Part shown: piece after piece, positions 28,793 through 36,885 of the stretch
Layout: each line of letters opens with the position of its first letter
Position numbering within the stretch: the first letter of the stretch is position 1
From: a virus
Length of the DNA stretch: 61,398 nt
Reading direction: 5' to 3' (one strand)
Virus record (IMG/VR): IMGVR_UViG_3300029309_000028
Span: 1 to 61,398 of that record
Notes under the pieces: model-generated
What the model saw: only the letters and a program-made list of their open reading frames with translations
Database searches by the model: none
What the model was told of the DNA's origin: nothing
Position numbers and translations under genes: made by a program

Positions 28793-29248
28793 ATGATTAG
28801 TAAACACATTAGTAATAAAGAAGGTACGCACAGCAGAACAGCTTTACGTCGTGGTATTAAAAACAAACCAAACAAAGAACAGTTAGGTAATATGGTTAAA
28901 TTAGCTGAAGAAGTATTTGAACCACTTCGTGAATACGCTAATGGTCCTATAAAGATTAATAGTTTTTTCAGATCACCTGAGCTTAACAAAGCTATAGGTG
29001 GTTCTGTAAAATCACAGCATTGTCATGGCCAAGCAATTGATATTGATGACACATACGGTCATTTAACAAATGCTGAAATGTATAGGTTTATCAAAAAACA
29101 CTTAGACTTCGATCAAATGATATGGGAGTTTGGTGATGACGATAACCCTGATTGGGTGCACGTGAGTTACGTGAGTGAAAGTGAGAATAGAAATAGATGT
29201 TTAAAAGCATATAAACATCAAGGTAAAACTAAATATAAAATTATATAA
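28793..29248 (+). CDS. M15-family peptidase endolysin
   Basis: 151 residues. The zinc-binding layout of M15 D,D-carboxypeptidases is visible: SFFRSPELNKAIGG, then SQHCHGQAIDID (first His and Asp ligands), then WVHVS (last His). It should cut peptidoglycan peptide cross-links at lysis or entry. There is no signal peptide, so release would need a holin; the nearest candidate is at 48818-49210. It starts 4 bases after the fibre gene. Confidence 0.8.
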   Translation: MISKHISNKEGTHSRTALRRGIKNKPNKEQLGNMVKLAEEVFEPLREYANGPIKINSFFRSPELNKAIGGSVKSQHCHGQAIDIDDTYGHLTNAEMYRFIKKHLDFDQMIWEFGDDDNPDWVHVSYVSESENRNRCLKAYKHQGKTKYKII

Positions 29249-29249
29249 C

Positions 29250-29573
29250 ATGGCATTAACAGGAAGTTTAACATACAAAGGTTTAACTATATCTAATGCG
29301 CACTTAAGAGTTATGCAAGCACATCACAGAGTTGTAGATACGTCTACAGAAGCTGAAGATGGTTCTGTAACTTGGAGCAAGACTTTATATGCTGATTACT
29401 CAGCTAGAGTTTATAAAGACGCTAGTTCTTACGCTGCAAACCCAGATGAAGCTATATATACTATAAGTGGATCGTTTACGCCTTCAGTGGCAGACGGAGC
29501 TACAGATATAGTTGAACAAACTTATGTTCACTTAAAAACGTTAGCAGATTATAAAGATCTTACTGACGCGTAA
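29250..29573 (+). CDS. small virion-type protein, last gene of the rightward block
   Basis: 107 residues with no recognised motif; Ala/Thr/Tyr-rich beta pattern (TYKGLTISNAHLRVMQAHHR). It starts one base after the endolysin stop and ends just before the bidirectional terminator. Such small proteins often accompany fibre genes. Function unknown. Confidence 0.45.
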   Translation: MALTGSLTYKGLTISNAHLRVMQAHHRVVDTSTEAEDGSVTWSKTLYADYSARVYKDASSYAANPDEAIYTISGSFTPSVADGATDIVEQTYVHLKTLADYKDLTDA

Positions 29574-29606
29574 AAAAAAAGGGAGCTAAATGCTCCCTTT
29601 ATTATT
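29572..29606. terminator. bidirectional terminator between convergent operons
   Basis: Stem GGGAGC/GCTCCC with a 5-base loop at 29581-29597, flanked by nine A on the left and a T-rich run on the right, so it works as an intrinsic terminator in both directions. It separates the plus-strand late block from the minus-strand early block. Confidence 0.9.
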
Positions 29607-29801
29607 TTAGAACTGAGCGTTCTTTTGATCTTGTACTTCGATCCTAACTTCTTGAGCTAAGTTCTTCACGTTCATCATAGCTTTTCTAACTCTAGTTCCT
29701 GCAGAGTTATTTCCCTCTACAAATTTATTTACATCACCTTGACAGTCGTTAACTGCGTCTTGCAGTTCATCGAACAGTCTGTGTAGCTTATTAAAAGACA
29801 T
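29607..29801 (-). CDS. histone H1-like DNA-binding protein
   Basis: 64 residues. The core VEGNNSAGTRVRKAMMNVKN fits the Bacteroidota H1-like (Hc1-type) proteins, whose consensus has GNKAAGTRARKA followed by a helix. The usual Lys-rich C-terminal tail is missing, leaving only the helical domain. It is the last gene of the leftward operon. It may coat phage or host DNA. Confidence 0.7.
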   Translation of the reverse strand: MSFNKLHRLFDELQDAVNDCQGDVNKFVEGNNSAGTRVRKAMMNVKNLAQEVRIEVQDQKNAQF

Positions 29802-29824
29802 ATTTAATTTAATTTTATTAGTAT

Positions 29825-30235
29825 TTAAAACTTATAAGATATAGTAAAATTTAATTTACCATCATATTCATCATCACTATTTTTCTTCATTGAAACAGTG
29901 TAGTTAGGATCAATATATAGGCCTTGCCAAATATTAAACGAGTAACCTACGCCTAAATCTAATCTGTCTACATACTCACCTTCACCTTCGGTATCGAACG
30001 AACCGTAAGCCCAACAGTTATCAGCAAAAGTATATCTTGCCATTACTTCATAGTTGTCTTCACCGTCCATTTCTAAACCTAACATAAGTATATCGCTAAC
30101 ATTATAACCAACAGCTAAGTTATCAGTGAAGTTGTATTCATCTTCAACTTCTGTAACTGTAGTCATAACTGTCATCTGCGCTGACGCTACTATTGTAGCT
30201 ACACTGAATAACATTGTTAAAAATAATTTGTTCAT
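29825..30235 (-). CDS. small outer-membrane beta-barrel protein
   Basis: 136 residues. The signal peptide MNKLFLTMLFSVATIVASAQ is followed by about eight alternating beta strands (NLAVGYNVSDILMLGLEM, YEVMARYTFA, LDLGVGYSFN) and a C-terminal aromatic end, SYKF, as required by the Bam system. It fits an 8-stranded outer-membrane barrel. In an early operon it could block receptor use by other phages or change permeability; this is inference. Confidence 0.65.
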   Translation of the reverse strand: MNKLFLTMLFSVATIVASAQMTVMTTVTEVEDEYNFTDNLAVGYNVSDILMLGLEMDGEDNYEVMARYTFADNCWAYGSFDTEGEGEYVDRLDLGVGYSFNIWQGLYIDPNYTVSMKKNSDDEYDGKLNFTISYKF

Positions 30236-30249
30236 AATAATTGTTTTAG

Positions 30250-32118
30250 TTATAAGCTTGTTATTTCACAAGATCCACCAGCACAAGCTAATTCACTAGA
30301 TAGATCTGTTTGGTCAGTTGCTTCTTTTACTTTTGTTATATCAACATCATGTAAAGATTTAACTAACTTATTAAACTCCGATTTTTTAATATCTTCAAAA
30401 GGAGCTTGTGTGTATGTTCCACCATCATACGGTAACACAGATAAACCATTATAGTATTCTCTGTTTCTCCACATCCACTCACCTGCTTTATCCCAGTCTT
30501 CTTGTTTTAAACTTATTGTAGCTGAAACGTTATGTGTGTTACTGCCAGATCTATGACCAGCTTTAACCCAGTTTTCTGCTATAAGCTTAACACGTTCTAA
30601 CAAGTCAAACGCAGACTCAGTTCTTAATATAGAACCTTCTGGTGATGACTGCGGTATTTCTATTACTGCAGTATCGTGTGGCCTGAAATATTCATCTTGA
30701 ACAAGTTCAGGGTGGTTTTGTTTTAGATATGTGTATATAGCTTCGTTCTTTCCTACACGAAGTCTACGTACATAATAATCATTATGCCACGCGTGAATAC
30801 CTGATGATGTACCGAGTACAAGAGACGTTGTCCCTGCGGGTTTAACACATGTTGTTCTTGCTGCTCTGTTGATACCAATAAGCTTTGCAACTCTAGTATT
30901 TTCACGCTTAACAACATCTGCGGCTTTATTCATATCTAAATTTAAAACTTTGTTTGACGCTATACCAGTCATTGAAACACCAATTAAAGCGTCACGTTCA
31001 GTAGTCTCTTGCCATACTTCTCTAAGATAATGAAACTCTGTATATCCAGCTTGTAACGTACCTATAAATGAAGCCGCTTTTACTCTAGCGTTTAGATCAT
31101 CTTGATCTTCAATGTTTGATACATTTACTTCGCATAAGTTACAAAACTGAAACGGTCTTAGTGCTATTTCACAACAAGGGTTTGTACCCCAGTCTTTATC
31201 GTTGTTAAAATAAATACCAGGCTCACCGCTACCTGACAACTCAATACGTTTCCATAGATCTAAGAAAAACTCTTTAGTTATCTTGTGTCTTACTAAAACA
31301 GCTGAGTTGTTTGCTCTACCTCGTTGTGGGTTTGTTTCCCACCAGTTACCTGATTTACACGAGACCATCTCATCATCTTTCGCACTAAATAACGATATAA
31401 GAGCTGCTCTTCTGATTCCTCCCGCCAAGACAGCATCCGCAATATGGCAGATAATATCGTGAACTTCAAGCGTTGTAAGTTTTGCACTATCTTGTTTTGC
31501 ATCTAATATTCCTTTAATTTTTAATAAACACTCTTTTAACGGTTGAGGCCCAGGAGCTTTACCGCCAGACGTAACTAGCAATGCTCCTTTTGGCCTAATA
31601 TCAGAATAATCAAACTTTATCTTAGATGATCTCCTAGAGCCTAAATAAGACTTAATTAATACTTTGATTGCGTCTGACCAACCTTCAATACTATCACCGA
31701 TAACAAACCTTCGTGTTCTACCTACAAACGGTTTAGTTACGTGTGGTAGTTTTTCTATATGATGCTTTTGAACACTATAACCAACACCGCAACCAGATAA
31801 CAAAAGAAACATACACTCACTAAAGCTGTCAACGTGGTCAATAGGTAAGTATGAACAGTTGTATAATCTATTCGGGCTGATCTCAATCGGCTTACCGCTG
31901 AACTGAAGCGATCGCATACTTGGTAAAACTTTTTTCTTATATACATATCTATAATTCTCTTCTATTTCATTATATAATTTAGGATATTTTTTTTGGTGCA
32001 TTTCTTTATTACGAGTCACCAGCTCTTCCCATGTTTCTCTTCTGTTAAGTTCTGGGATAAATTTTGCATACTTCATGTACACAGTAATGTCTGATAAAAT
32101 TTTGTTATTTAAATTCAT
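30250..32118 (-). CDS. nrdJ: class II (adenosylcobalamin-dependent) ribonucleoside-triphosphate reductase
   Basis: 622 residues. It fits monomeric class II RTPR: active-site C88 (NRLYNCSYLP), thiyl Cys C315 and Glu E317 in NPCCEI, partner C326 eleven residues on, and a C-terminal redox pair, ACAGGSC, five residues apart as in the Lactobacillus enzyme. It reduces NTPs to dNTPs without a small subunit or oxygen. It needs host or environmental cobalamin. Odd point: NPCCEI instead of the usual NPCGEI. Confidence 0.9.
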   Translation of the reverse strand: MNLNNKILSDITVYMKYAKFIPELNRRETWEELVTRNKEMHQKKYPKLYNEIEENYRYVYKKKVLPSMRSLQFSGKPIEISPNRLYNCSYLPIDHVDSFSECMFLLLSGCGVGYSVQKHHIEKLPHVTKPFVGRTRRFVIGDSIEGWSDAIKVLIKSYLGSRRSSKIKFDYSDIRPKGALLVTSGGKAPGPQPLKECLLKIKGILDAKQDSAKLTTLEVHDIICHIADAVLAGGIRRAALISLFSAKDDEMVSCKSGNWWETNPQRGRANNSAVLVRHKITKEFFLDLWKRIELSGSGEPGIYFNNDKDWGTNPCCEIALRPFQFCNLCEVNVSNIEDQDDLNARVKAASFIGTLQAGYTEFHYLREVWQETTERDALIGVSMTGIASNKVLNLDMNKAADVVKRENTRVAKLIGINRAARTTCVKPAGTTSLVLGTSSGIHAWHNDYYVRRLRVGKNEAIYTYLKQNHPELVQDEYFRPHDTAVIEIPQSSPEGSILRTESAFDLLERVKLIAENWVKAGHRSGSNTHNVSATISLKQEDWDKAGEWMWRNREYYNGLSVLPYDGGTYTQAPFEDIKKSEFNKLVKSLHDVDITKVKEATDQTDLSSELACAGGSCEITSL

Positions 32119-32258
32119 TATTTGTCTTTATATATCGTTAAACAAATATCTACAAACAGTAGATATATCACATGGTTAGTTCTGTATTGTTCGACGTATG
32201 ATCTAACGCCGAGTAGAAGACCAGGAAATGTTCCGATACTTAATTCCCAATTTGTCAT
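32118..32258 (-). CDS. small conserved protein upstream of the RNR
   Basis: 46 residues (MTNWELSIGTFPGLLLGVRS, then YVEQYRTNHVIYLL...). Its ATG overlaps the stop of the endonuclease gene and its stop overlaps the RNR start (ATAATG), strong signs of a real, translationally coupled gene. A hydrophobic C-terminal half suggests membrane association. I recall similar short proteins in marine phages but know no function. Confidence 0.65.
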   Translation of the reverse strand: MTNWELSIGTFPGLLLGVRSYVEQYRTNHVIYLLFVDICLTIYKDK

Positions 32259-32716
32259 TTGATTTTACTTTTGGTTATTAATTCGATTACAGTATCGCAT
32301 TCCTTCTGGTTCTGAGGTTTATATAAAGTTACATGTGGCATATTCGCTTTTACATACTTTTTAAATAATTTCCAACGCATTGGAAAACTTTCATTAGCAC
32401 GGCCTTTGCACTCTATTATAAATGAATTACTTATGAAGTCTGGTGTGTATTTAATTGGTAATATTTTTTTGTTACCTCTGTTTTTAAATTCACCTTTACC
32501 GTTGCTTTGACGCTCGTAACTTTGCACATCAAACTCAAAACCTTCTTGTATTGTATATGTTTTACCTTCGTATTTATTTTTTATTTTAGCTTTTTTAAGA
32601 GCAAGATACATATACTTTTCAAGACCGGAAGCAAACTTGATCCCGTCACAAACTACTTTTTTAGCTTGGACAGGACCACGTTTTCTTTTTAATCTGCCTC
32701 TAATTCTTCTTTTCAT
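32255..32716 (-). CDS. T7 endonuclease I-like Holliday junction resolvase
   Basis: 153 residues. The core YTPDFISNSFIIECKGR has the PD...(E)xK nuclease arrangement of phage endonuclease I (PDF...EAKG in T7 gp3), and SGLEKYMYLAL provides the N-terminal acidic residue. A very basic N-terminus (KRRIRGRLKRKRG) should contact DNA. It would resolve branched DNA before packaging. It overlaps both neighbours. Confidence 0.8.
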   Translation of the reverse strand: MKRRIRGRLKRKRGPVQAKKVVCDGIKFASGLEKYMYLALKKAKIKNKYEGKTYTIQEGFEFDVQSYERQSNGKGEFKNRGNKKILPIKYTPDFISNSFIIECKGRANESFPMRWKLFKKYVKANMPHVTLYKPQNQKECDTVIELITKSKIK

Positions 32717-32969
32717 TTAATTCTTCTCTTGCAGCTTGTATATACAATATAGCATCCATAAGCTCTTCTTGTATATCGTTTAAATATTCAGCTAAGCCTT
32801 TAACACCAGATGTTCTTTCATCATGTAATGTTTGGCCGTACTTTTCATAACCTATATCTGAACGATCAACAAACTTATCTACAACGTTTTTAACGACTTC
32901 ATCACGAAAGCCATAAGACTTTCTAGCTACGATACCTCGTTTAGCATCTATTATTTCTCTGTCTGACAT
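32700..32969 (-). CDS. small protein, MazG-neighbour (nucleotide metabolism-related?)
   Basis: 89 residues from the ATG at 32969, which sits one base past the stop of the GIY-YIG/MazG gene. A longer upstream reading overlaps that gene and is rejected. The sequence (KYGQTLHDERTSGVKGLAEY, then LNDIQEELMDAILYIQAA) resembles the phage family of small helical nucleotide pyrophosphohydrolase-like proteins, with an EEL.D pattern. Function is a cautious inference. Confidence 0.55.
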   Translation of the reverse strand: MSDREIIDAKRGIVARKSYGFRDEVVKNVVDKFVDRSDIGYEKYGQTLHDERTSGVKGLAEYLNDIQEELMDAILYIQAAREELNEKKN

Positions 32970-32970
32970 A

Positions 32971-33792
32971 TTAATCTTTTTTAAATGTTCCGTTATCCAT
33001 TTTACCTGTACGATCTTTAATCTCTTGATATGCTTGTTCAATACAGTCTTCTATTGACACACCAAGCAATTCAGCTAAGTTAGTTAATACAACTACACAA
33101 TCACCAATACCGTCAATAGCATCATGATCTTCGTTTTTAAGTATAGCTCTACACGTTTCACCAACTTCTTCAACAAGCTTTAACGCTTGTGTTTTAGTAT
33201 CACCGTGCTCATACAAACCTCTTTCATCAGCCCACTCTCTAATTAACTCGAAATAACTAGTTTGTAACTTTATACCGTTTTGCTTGTGTTTATGTCTATA
33301 GTCTGACATAATACCACCGGTTAATGTTACATGTGAATGTGGATCGTTGTTATCAAACCATCTAGCAAAAGCTTTATTATATACATAACATCTTTCTTTG
33401 TTATACATAGACTCTTTTACATTTTTCATAATCCATTTAATAGACTCTTCTGTTAACAAACACTCACCGTGTTCTGTTGACCATTTCATACCTATGTTAT
33501 CGATTAATCGACCTTTAAGTTTGTTGACTGGTACAGGAAACGTTGTTGTTTGCTCTGTTACGTTTATCTTCATTTTATTACATTTTAATTTATTATAAGG
33601 TACTTCATCTACTCTATATTTGTAGAATTTTTGCATTACTTGCTCTGCAGCAGATATAAAATCTATATCGTTAGAAGTTTCAAGAACTTCGTACTCGTGT
33701 GGGTAATAACCTTGTTGTTTGTGTACTCTGTTTTCAAGATCAGATGTTACACCTATTTTTTTACCTGGTATGTGATATAAATAGTACGTCAT
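32971..33792 (-). CDS. GIY-YIG-like/MazG-like fusion protein
   Basis: 273 residues with two apparent domains. Residues 1-70 (YYLYHIPGKKIGVTSDLENR) resemble a GIY-YIG nuclease fold, with Tyr, Gly-Val and Arg landmarks but a reduced core. Residues about 175-265 look like MazG: REWADERGLYEHGDTKTQALKLVEEVGET...DAIGDCVVVLTNLAELLG, containing the EExxE and D metal-binding residues for NTP pyrophosphate hydrolysis. The order and fusion are unusual. It overlaps the hydroxymethylase gene by 4 bases. Confidence 0.7.
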   Translation of the reverse strand: MTYYLYHIPGKKIGVTSDLENRVHKQQGYYPHEYEVLETSNDIDFISAAEQVMQKFYKYRVDEVPYNKLKCNKMKINVTEQTTTFPVPVNKLKGRLIDNIGMKWSTEHGECLLTEESIKWIMKNVKESMYNKERCYVYNKAFARWFDNNDPHSHVTLTGGIMSDYRHKHKQNGIKLQTSYFELIREWADERGLYEHGDTKTQALKLVEEVGETCRAILKNEDHDAIDGIGDCVVVLTNLAELLGVSIEDCIEQAYQEIKDRTGKMDNGTFKKD

Positions 33793-34445
33793 ACTTTATC
33801 GTTATATAAATGCATATTGTGTGCAAAGTGGTAGTATACACCAACCTCAACACCGACTTCGTGAGCTATCATTTTTTGTAGCTCTGAAAAACAATACTGA
33901 TCGTTGCAAAAGCCATACCATAGATCGTTACTACGCATAACAACACACATATCTAGTTTATCATGTAGTATTGTAAATTGCACGGCGTAAGTACATGGTG
34001 TGTCTTGTTCATAGGTATTATGCTCTTTACAGTCGTATATACTTATTGCAGCATGTCTTGTGTTATGTTTTTCTTTGAGTTTGTTAATTACATAATATAT
34101 TTGATTATTACGTAACCATTGCCAACCGTAATTAGAATTAACATTACCTTTGCTGTCAGCCATACGTTTCCATATTTCAGGTATTTTACCGTATACCTTA
34201 CCAAGCTCAGATATATTTCTATTACCAGATAAATACCACTGCCATTCGGCTTGAGCATAATCTAGTTTCCAGTTACGTTCTTTGTTTGTGATTTCGTTAG
34301 CTAAAGGATTTGTAATGTAGAAACCTACATTAAACAAAGCTTTTGTGTTGTCAAAATCTACACCGTTTTGTATAATAGCGTCGTGTAGATATTCGTAAGC
34401 TTCGTTAGCTGTTTGGAATTTTTTGTTGTTTATTGTATTTATCAT
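33789..34445 (-). CDS. dCMP hydroxymethylase-like enzyme (thymidylate synthase fold)
   Basis: 218 residues, close in length to T4 gp42 (246). Motifs align with dCMP hydroxymethylase: SKGNVNSNYGW at 98-108, catalytic C151 in PCTYAVQF, MRSNDLWYGFCND at 170-182, then HNMHLY at 209-214. D182 sits where thymidylate synthase has Asn (177 in E. coli) and T4 gp42 has Asp, the residue linked to choosing cytosine over uracil. It should make 5-hydroxymethyl-dCMP from dCMP and methylene-tetrahydrofolate. Confidence 0.8.
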   Translation of the reverse strand: MINTINNKKFQTANEAYEYLHDAIIQNGVDFDNTKALFNVGFYITNPLANEITNKERNWKLDYAQAEWQWYLSGNRNISELGKVYGKIPEIWKRMADSKGNVNSNYGWQWLRNNQIYYVINKLKEKHNTRHAAISIYDCKEHNTYEQDTPCTYAVQFTILHDKLDMCVVMRSNDLWYGFCNDQYCFSELQKMIAHEVGVEVGVYYHFAHNMHLYNDKV

Positions 34446-34695
34446 AATAGTATTTATAGTATTCGTAAACTTTATCTAATACATTATCATCATATCTTTT
34501 TGGATCGTGATGTGATGTGCCATTTATACGTATCTCTATTTGCCAAAGATTATATTCGTGTTTAAAGTCTGGTGTTACACCAATGTGTATGTTTTTATTC
34601 ATACACCATCCGACGATCTTCATTTGATCTTCGTCCCACACTTTTGTAGGGGCTTTTTTCTTTGGTAGCTTTTTTCTCCAGTGCTTCATTCCCAA
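34405..34695 (-). CDS. small hypothetical protein in replication operon
   Basis: 96 residues, basic N-terminus (MKHWRKKLPKKKAPTKVWDE), then a mixed region with GWCMNKNIHIGV and a Tyr-rich C-terminal helix. Two possible starts (34695 and 34689). It overlaps the primase-helicase end by 10 bases and the hydroxymethylase start by about 40. Not recognised. Confidence 0.5.
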   Translation of the reverse strand: MGMKHWRKKLPKKKAPTKVWDEDQMKIVGWCMNKNIHIGVTPDFKHEYNLWQIEIRINGTSHHDPKRYDDNVLDKVYEYYKYYYDKYNKQQKIPNS

Positions 34696-36398
34696 GGCAT
34701 TGGCTCGTTCTCATCTACAACTTGTTCATTAGAAACAAATGTACCAGAACGTGGTTCCCATGTAAAATGAGCTTCAGCACCGTTTTCACCTAAGTTTTGA
34801 AACTTAACTTTAAGTACCTTAACTTTAGTTGTTTTAGCTTCATAGTCTCTGTGTACTAATAAACCGTGGTAACTAGCATCATACCATTCACCACCACCTT
34901 TAATGTTGTACATGGTTGGCTCTTCAATTTTACCATCTTGTCCTTTATACATTTTAGTAGGATGCGCAACGATAAAAGTTAACACATCATACTTTTTACA
35001 AAAAGCTTCGATTTTAGCTAGATAATCCATTGTGTAACGGTTTACGTCATCTGATTTAGCATCGACATCTCTAATCTTATTAAACGGGTCAAGAACTAAA
35101 CATTTAATACCTTTACGTTTAACAAGCTCAGCTCCTTTACGTAATACAGACTCTAAACTGTATTTATCCATATCAATGAAGAAATAATTATCATTAACAT
35201 GATTAGTTACTTGTTGCCATTTACCGTTACCAATATCACCAACACCTGGCATATCTTGCCAATGCTTACGCATTAATTTATGTGCGTGTAGATATACTGG
35301 TTGATTTTCTGGACTTGCATACGCAGTTTTCCAACCGTATAGATTATTGTAACCAACAACCATTTGATCAACAAAGTCAGACTTACCAGAACTAGGGATG
35401 CCAGTGACAGTAATAAACTGCCCAGTGTAAGTGCTAAATATTTTGTCAAAGTTTTCAATGCCGATTTGGAAACCGGGTTTAAATCCGTTTTTAACGAAGT
35501 CTCTAAGTTCATCTTCTACATCTTTTAAAGTTGATACATTTTCAAGTGGTACTGGTCGCGCGTTGTATATAGCATCGCTTAACTCTTGCTTACCGTACTT
35601 GAGTAAATAGTCGTTTGCGTCTTTCTCGCCGTTAAAATCTACAAGATAACATACTTCAGCGCCGAGCCTACGTACAAGCTCTTGCTTTAACATCTGGCCA
35701 GGATCATCAGCATCAACAGCTAGTATTATCTTTTGTTTATCATCGAAGTAATCGATGCAGTTATCAAGATAATCTAAGTTGTTGTTGTTTAATGTAGCTC
35801 CGTTAGGTACAGAGATCGCGTTTGTAATACCAGCTTCGTGTAAAGCTAATACATCTATCTCGCCTTCGGTTATAACACACCAGTCATAACCGACAATACT
35901 ATTAATATTGTAAAATACTTTTTCAGCGCCTTTAAATAATTTAAAGTTTTTTCTACCATCACGGTATTTAATATTAATGAGCTGATCACCCATATAATAA
36001 TTAAACTGAATAGTATTTTCTTGTCTACCTGTCTGTGGCATAAACTCAGAACCTTCAGAAACCTGTAAAGCTCTAAGTGTATGTTTAGATATACCACGTT
36101 TGTCAAACCACTCTTCAACTTTCGTACTTACCTCGTTTAAGTTGGTAGGCTTAGTAGGCCTAGTATAGACCTTCTCGCTCGCACCCTTGCGTTGATAAGT
36201 ATGAAGTTGAAAAGAGGTGTTACAATTGTGACAGGTACCGAGACCACGTTCCCAGTCGTAAGAAGCACATTTAGCCTTCTGATTTTTGGGTTTCCTAGTA
36301 TGAGAGCACAACGGGCAAATGCCTTGTGATGCGCCTTCTTTTAGGCTATGTTTATTGAACTCGTCAATAACAAATCCATTGATCTCAACTGTCTGCAT
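34686..36398 (-). CDS. bifunctional primase-helicase (T7 gp4/Twinkle type)
   Basis: 570 residues. An N-terminal zinc finger (C28, C31, C44 or nearby, C56, C59), then a TOPRIM domain with VITEGEIDVLALHEAG at 175-190 and LAVDADDPG at 226-234. A RecA-type helicase follows, with Walker A GIPSSGKS at 333-340 and LVLDPFN-type Walker B. It primes and unwinds the replication fork. It partners the SSB immediately upstream. Confidence 0.9.
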   Translation of the reverse strand: MQTVEINGFVIDEFNKHSLKEGASQGICPLCSHTRKPKNQKAKCASYDWERGLGTCHNCNTSFQLHTYQRKGASEKVYTRPTKPTNLNEVSTKVEEWFDKRGISKHTLRALQVSEGSEFMPQTGRQENTIQFNYYMGDQLINIKYRDGRKNFKLFKGAEKVFYNINSIVGYDWCVITEGEIDVLALHEAGITNAISVPNGATLNNNNLDYLDNCIDYFDDKQKIILAVDADDPGQMLKQELVRRLGAEVCYLVDFNGEKDANDYLLKYGKQELSDAIYNARPVPLENVSTLKDVEDELRDFVKNGFKPGFQIGIENFDKIFSTYTGQFITVTGIPSSGKSDFVDQMVVGYNNLYGWKTAYASPENQPVYLHAHKLMRKHWQDMPGVGDIGNGKWQQVTNHVNDNYFFIDMDKYSLESVLRKGAELVKRKGIKCLVLDPFNKIRDVDAKSDDVNRYTMDYLAKIEAFCKKYDVLTFIVAHPTKMYKGQDGKIEEPTMYNIKGGGEWYDASYHGLLVHRDYEAKTTKVKVLKVKFQNLGENGAEAHFTWEPRSGTFVSNEQVVDENEPMPWE

Positions 36399-36400
36399 AA

Positions 36401-36706
36401 TTAAAACGGTAAGTCATCAGCAGGTGCTGCGGCCGGTGCAGGTGCCGGTACGTCAGTCCTTGGTGCTGGTTCAACATTGTTACCGTTTGTCCATACTACC
36501 TTAACATTACCAAGATATGTCTTAGCTGCTTTAGCATCTCTTTCATCTTTGGTTTGTTCTACAACTACTGGACCTTGATTACCGAACTGATCTAGCTCGT
36601 CATTCAACGTAATTGTAATAGGTAGATATTTACCTTTAGCACCTTGATATATTTTATCTTTAGGTATCTTGTTAAGGTCAATATTAGCTTTTATAATACT
36701 AGCCAT
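36401..36706 (-). CDS. single-stranded DNA-binding protein (SSB-like)
   Basis: 101 residues. A short beta-rich core (GAKGKYLPITITLND...VKVVWTNG) is followed by an Ala/Pro-rich linker and the acidic tip DDLPF, the classic SSB C-terminal tail that recruits replication partners. The core is much shorter than bacterial SSB. The gene lies directly before the primase-helicase in the operon. Its ATG overlaps the stop of the small upstream gene. Confidence 0.75.
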   Translation of the reverse strand: MASIIKANIDLNKIPKDKIYQGAKGKYLPITITLNDELDQFGNQGPVVVEQTKDERDAKAAKTYLGNVKVVWTNGNNVEPAPRTDVPAPAPAAAPADDLPF

Positions 36707-36873
36707 TAATAATTATTTATTTGGTTAAACATTCTCATAATTTGTTCTTTTGTAGCGCCACTGTTTCTTCTTAGATTATCTATAGCTTTAACATGGTTTT
36801 GATTTGTGTAAAAATTCTTTTCAGATGTTTTAACACCGCTTACGCTACATACTTTTTGCTTTGTTCTAGGCAT
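36706..36873 (-). CDS. small hypothetical protein between exonuclease and SSB
   Basis: 55 residues (MPRTKQKVCSVSGVKTSEKN, then FYTNQNH...). Its stop (TAATG) overlaps the SSB start and its ATG lies 13 bases past the exonuclease stop, which supports a real coupled gene. It has a Cys and a basic helix (AIDNLRRNSGATKEQIMRMF). Role unknown; a short DNA- or partner-binding helix is plausible. Confidence 0.6.
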   Translation of the reverse strand: MPRTKQKVCSVSGVKTSEKNFYTNQNHVKAIDNLRRNSGATKEQIMRMFNQINNY

Positions 36874-36885
36874 AATTATTTGGTT

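Noticed and set aside
32148-32170. ATCTAC/GTAGAT hairpin as a terminator before the RNR
   Set aside because: It lies within the small coupled gene 32118-32258, so it is coding sequence, and it has no T run in the direction of transcription.
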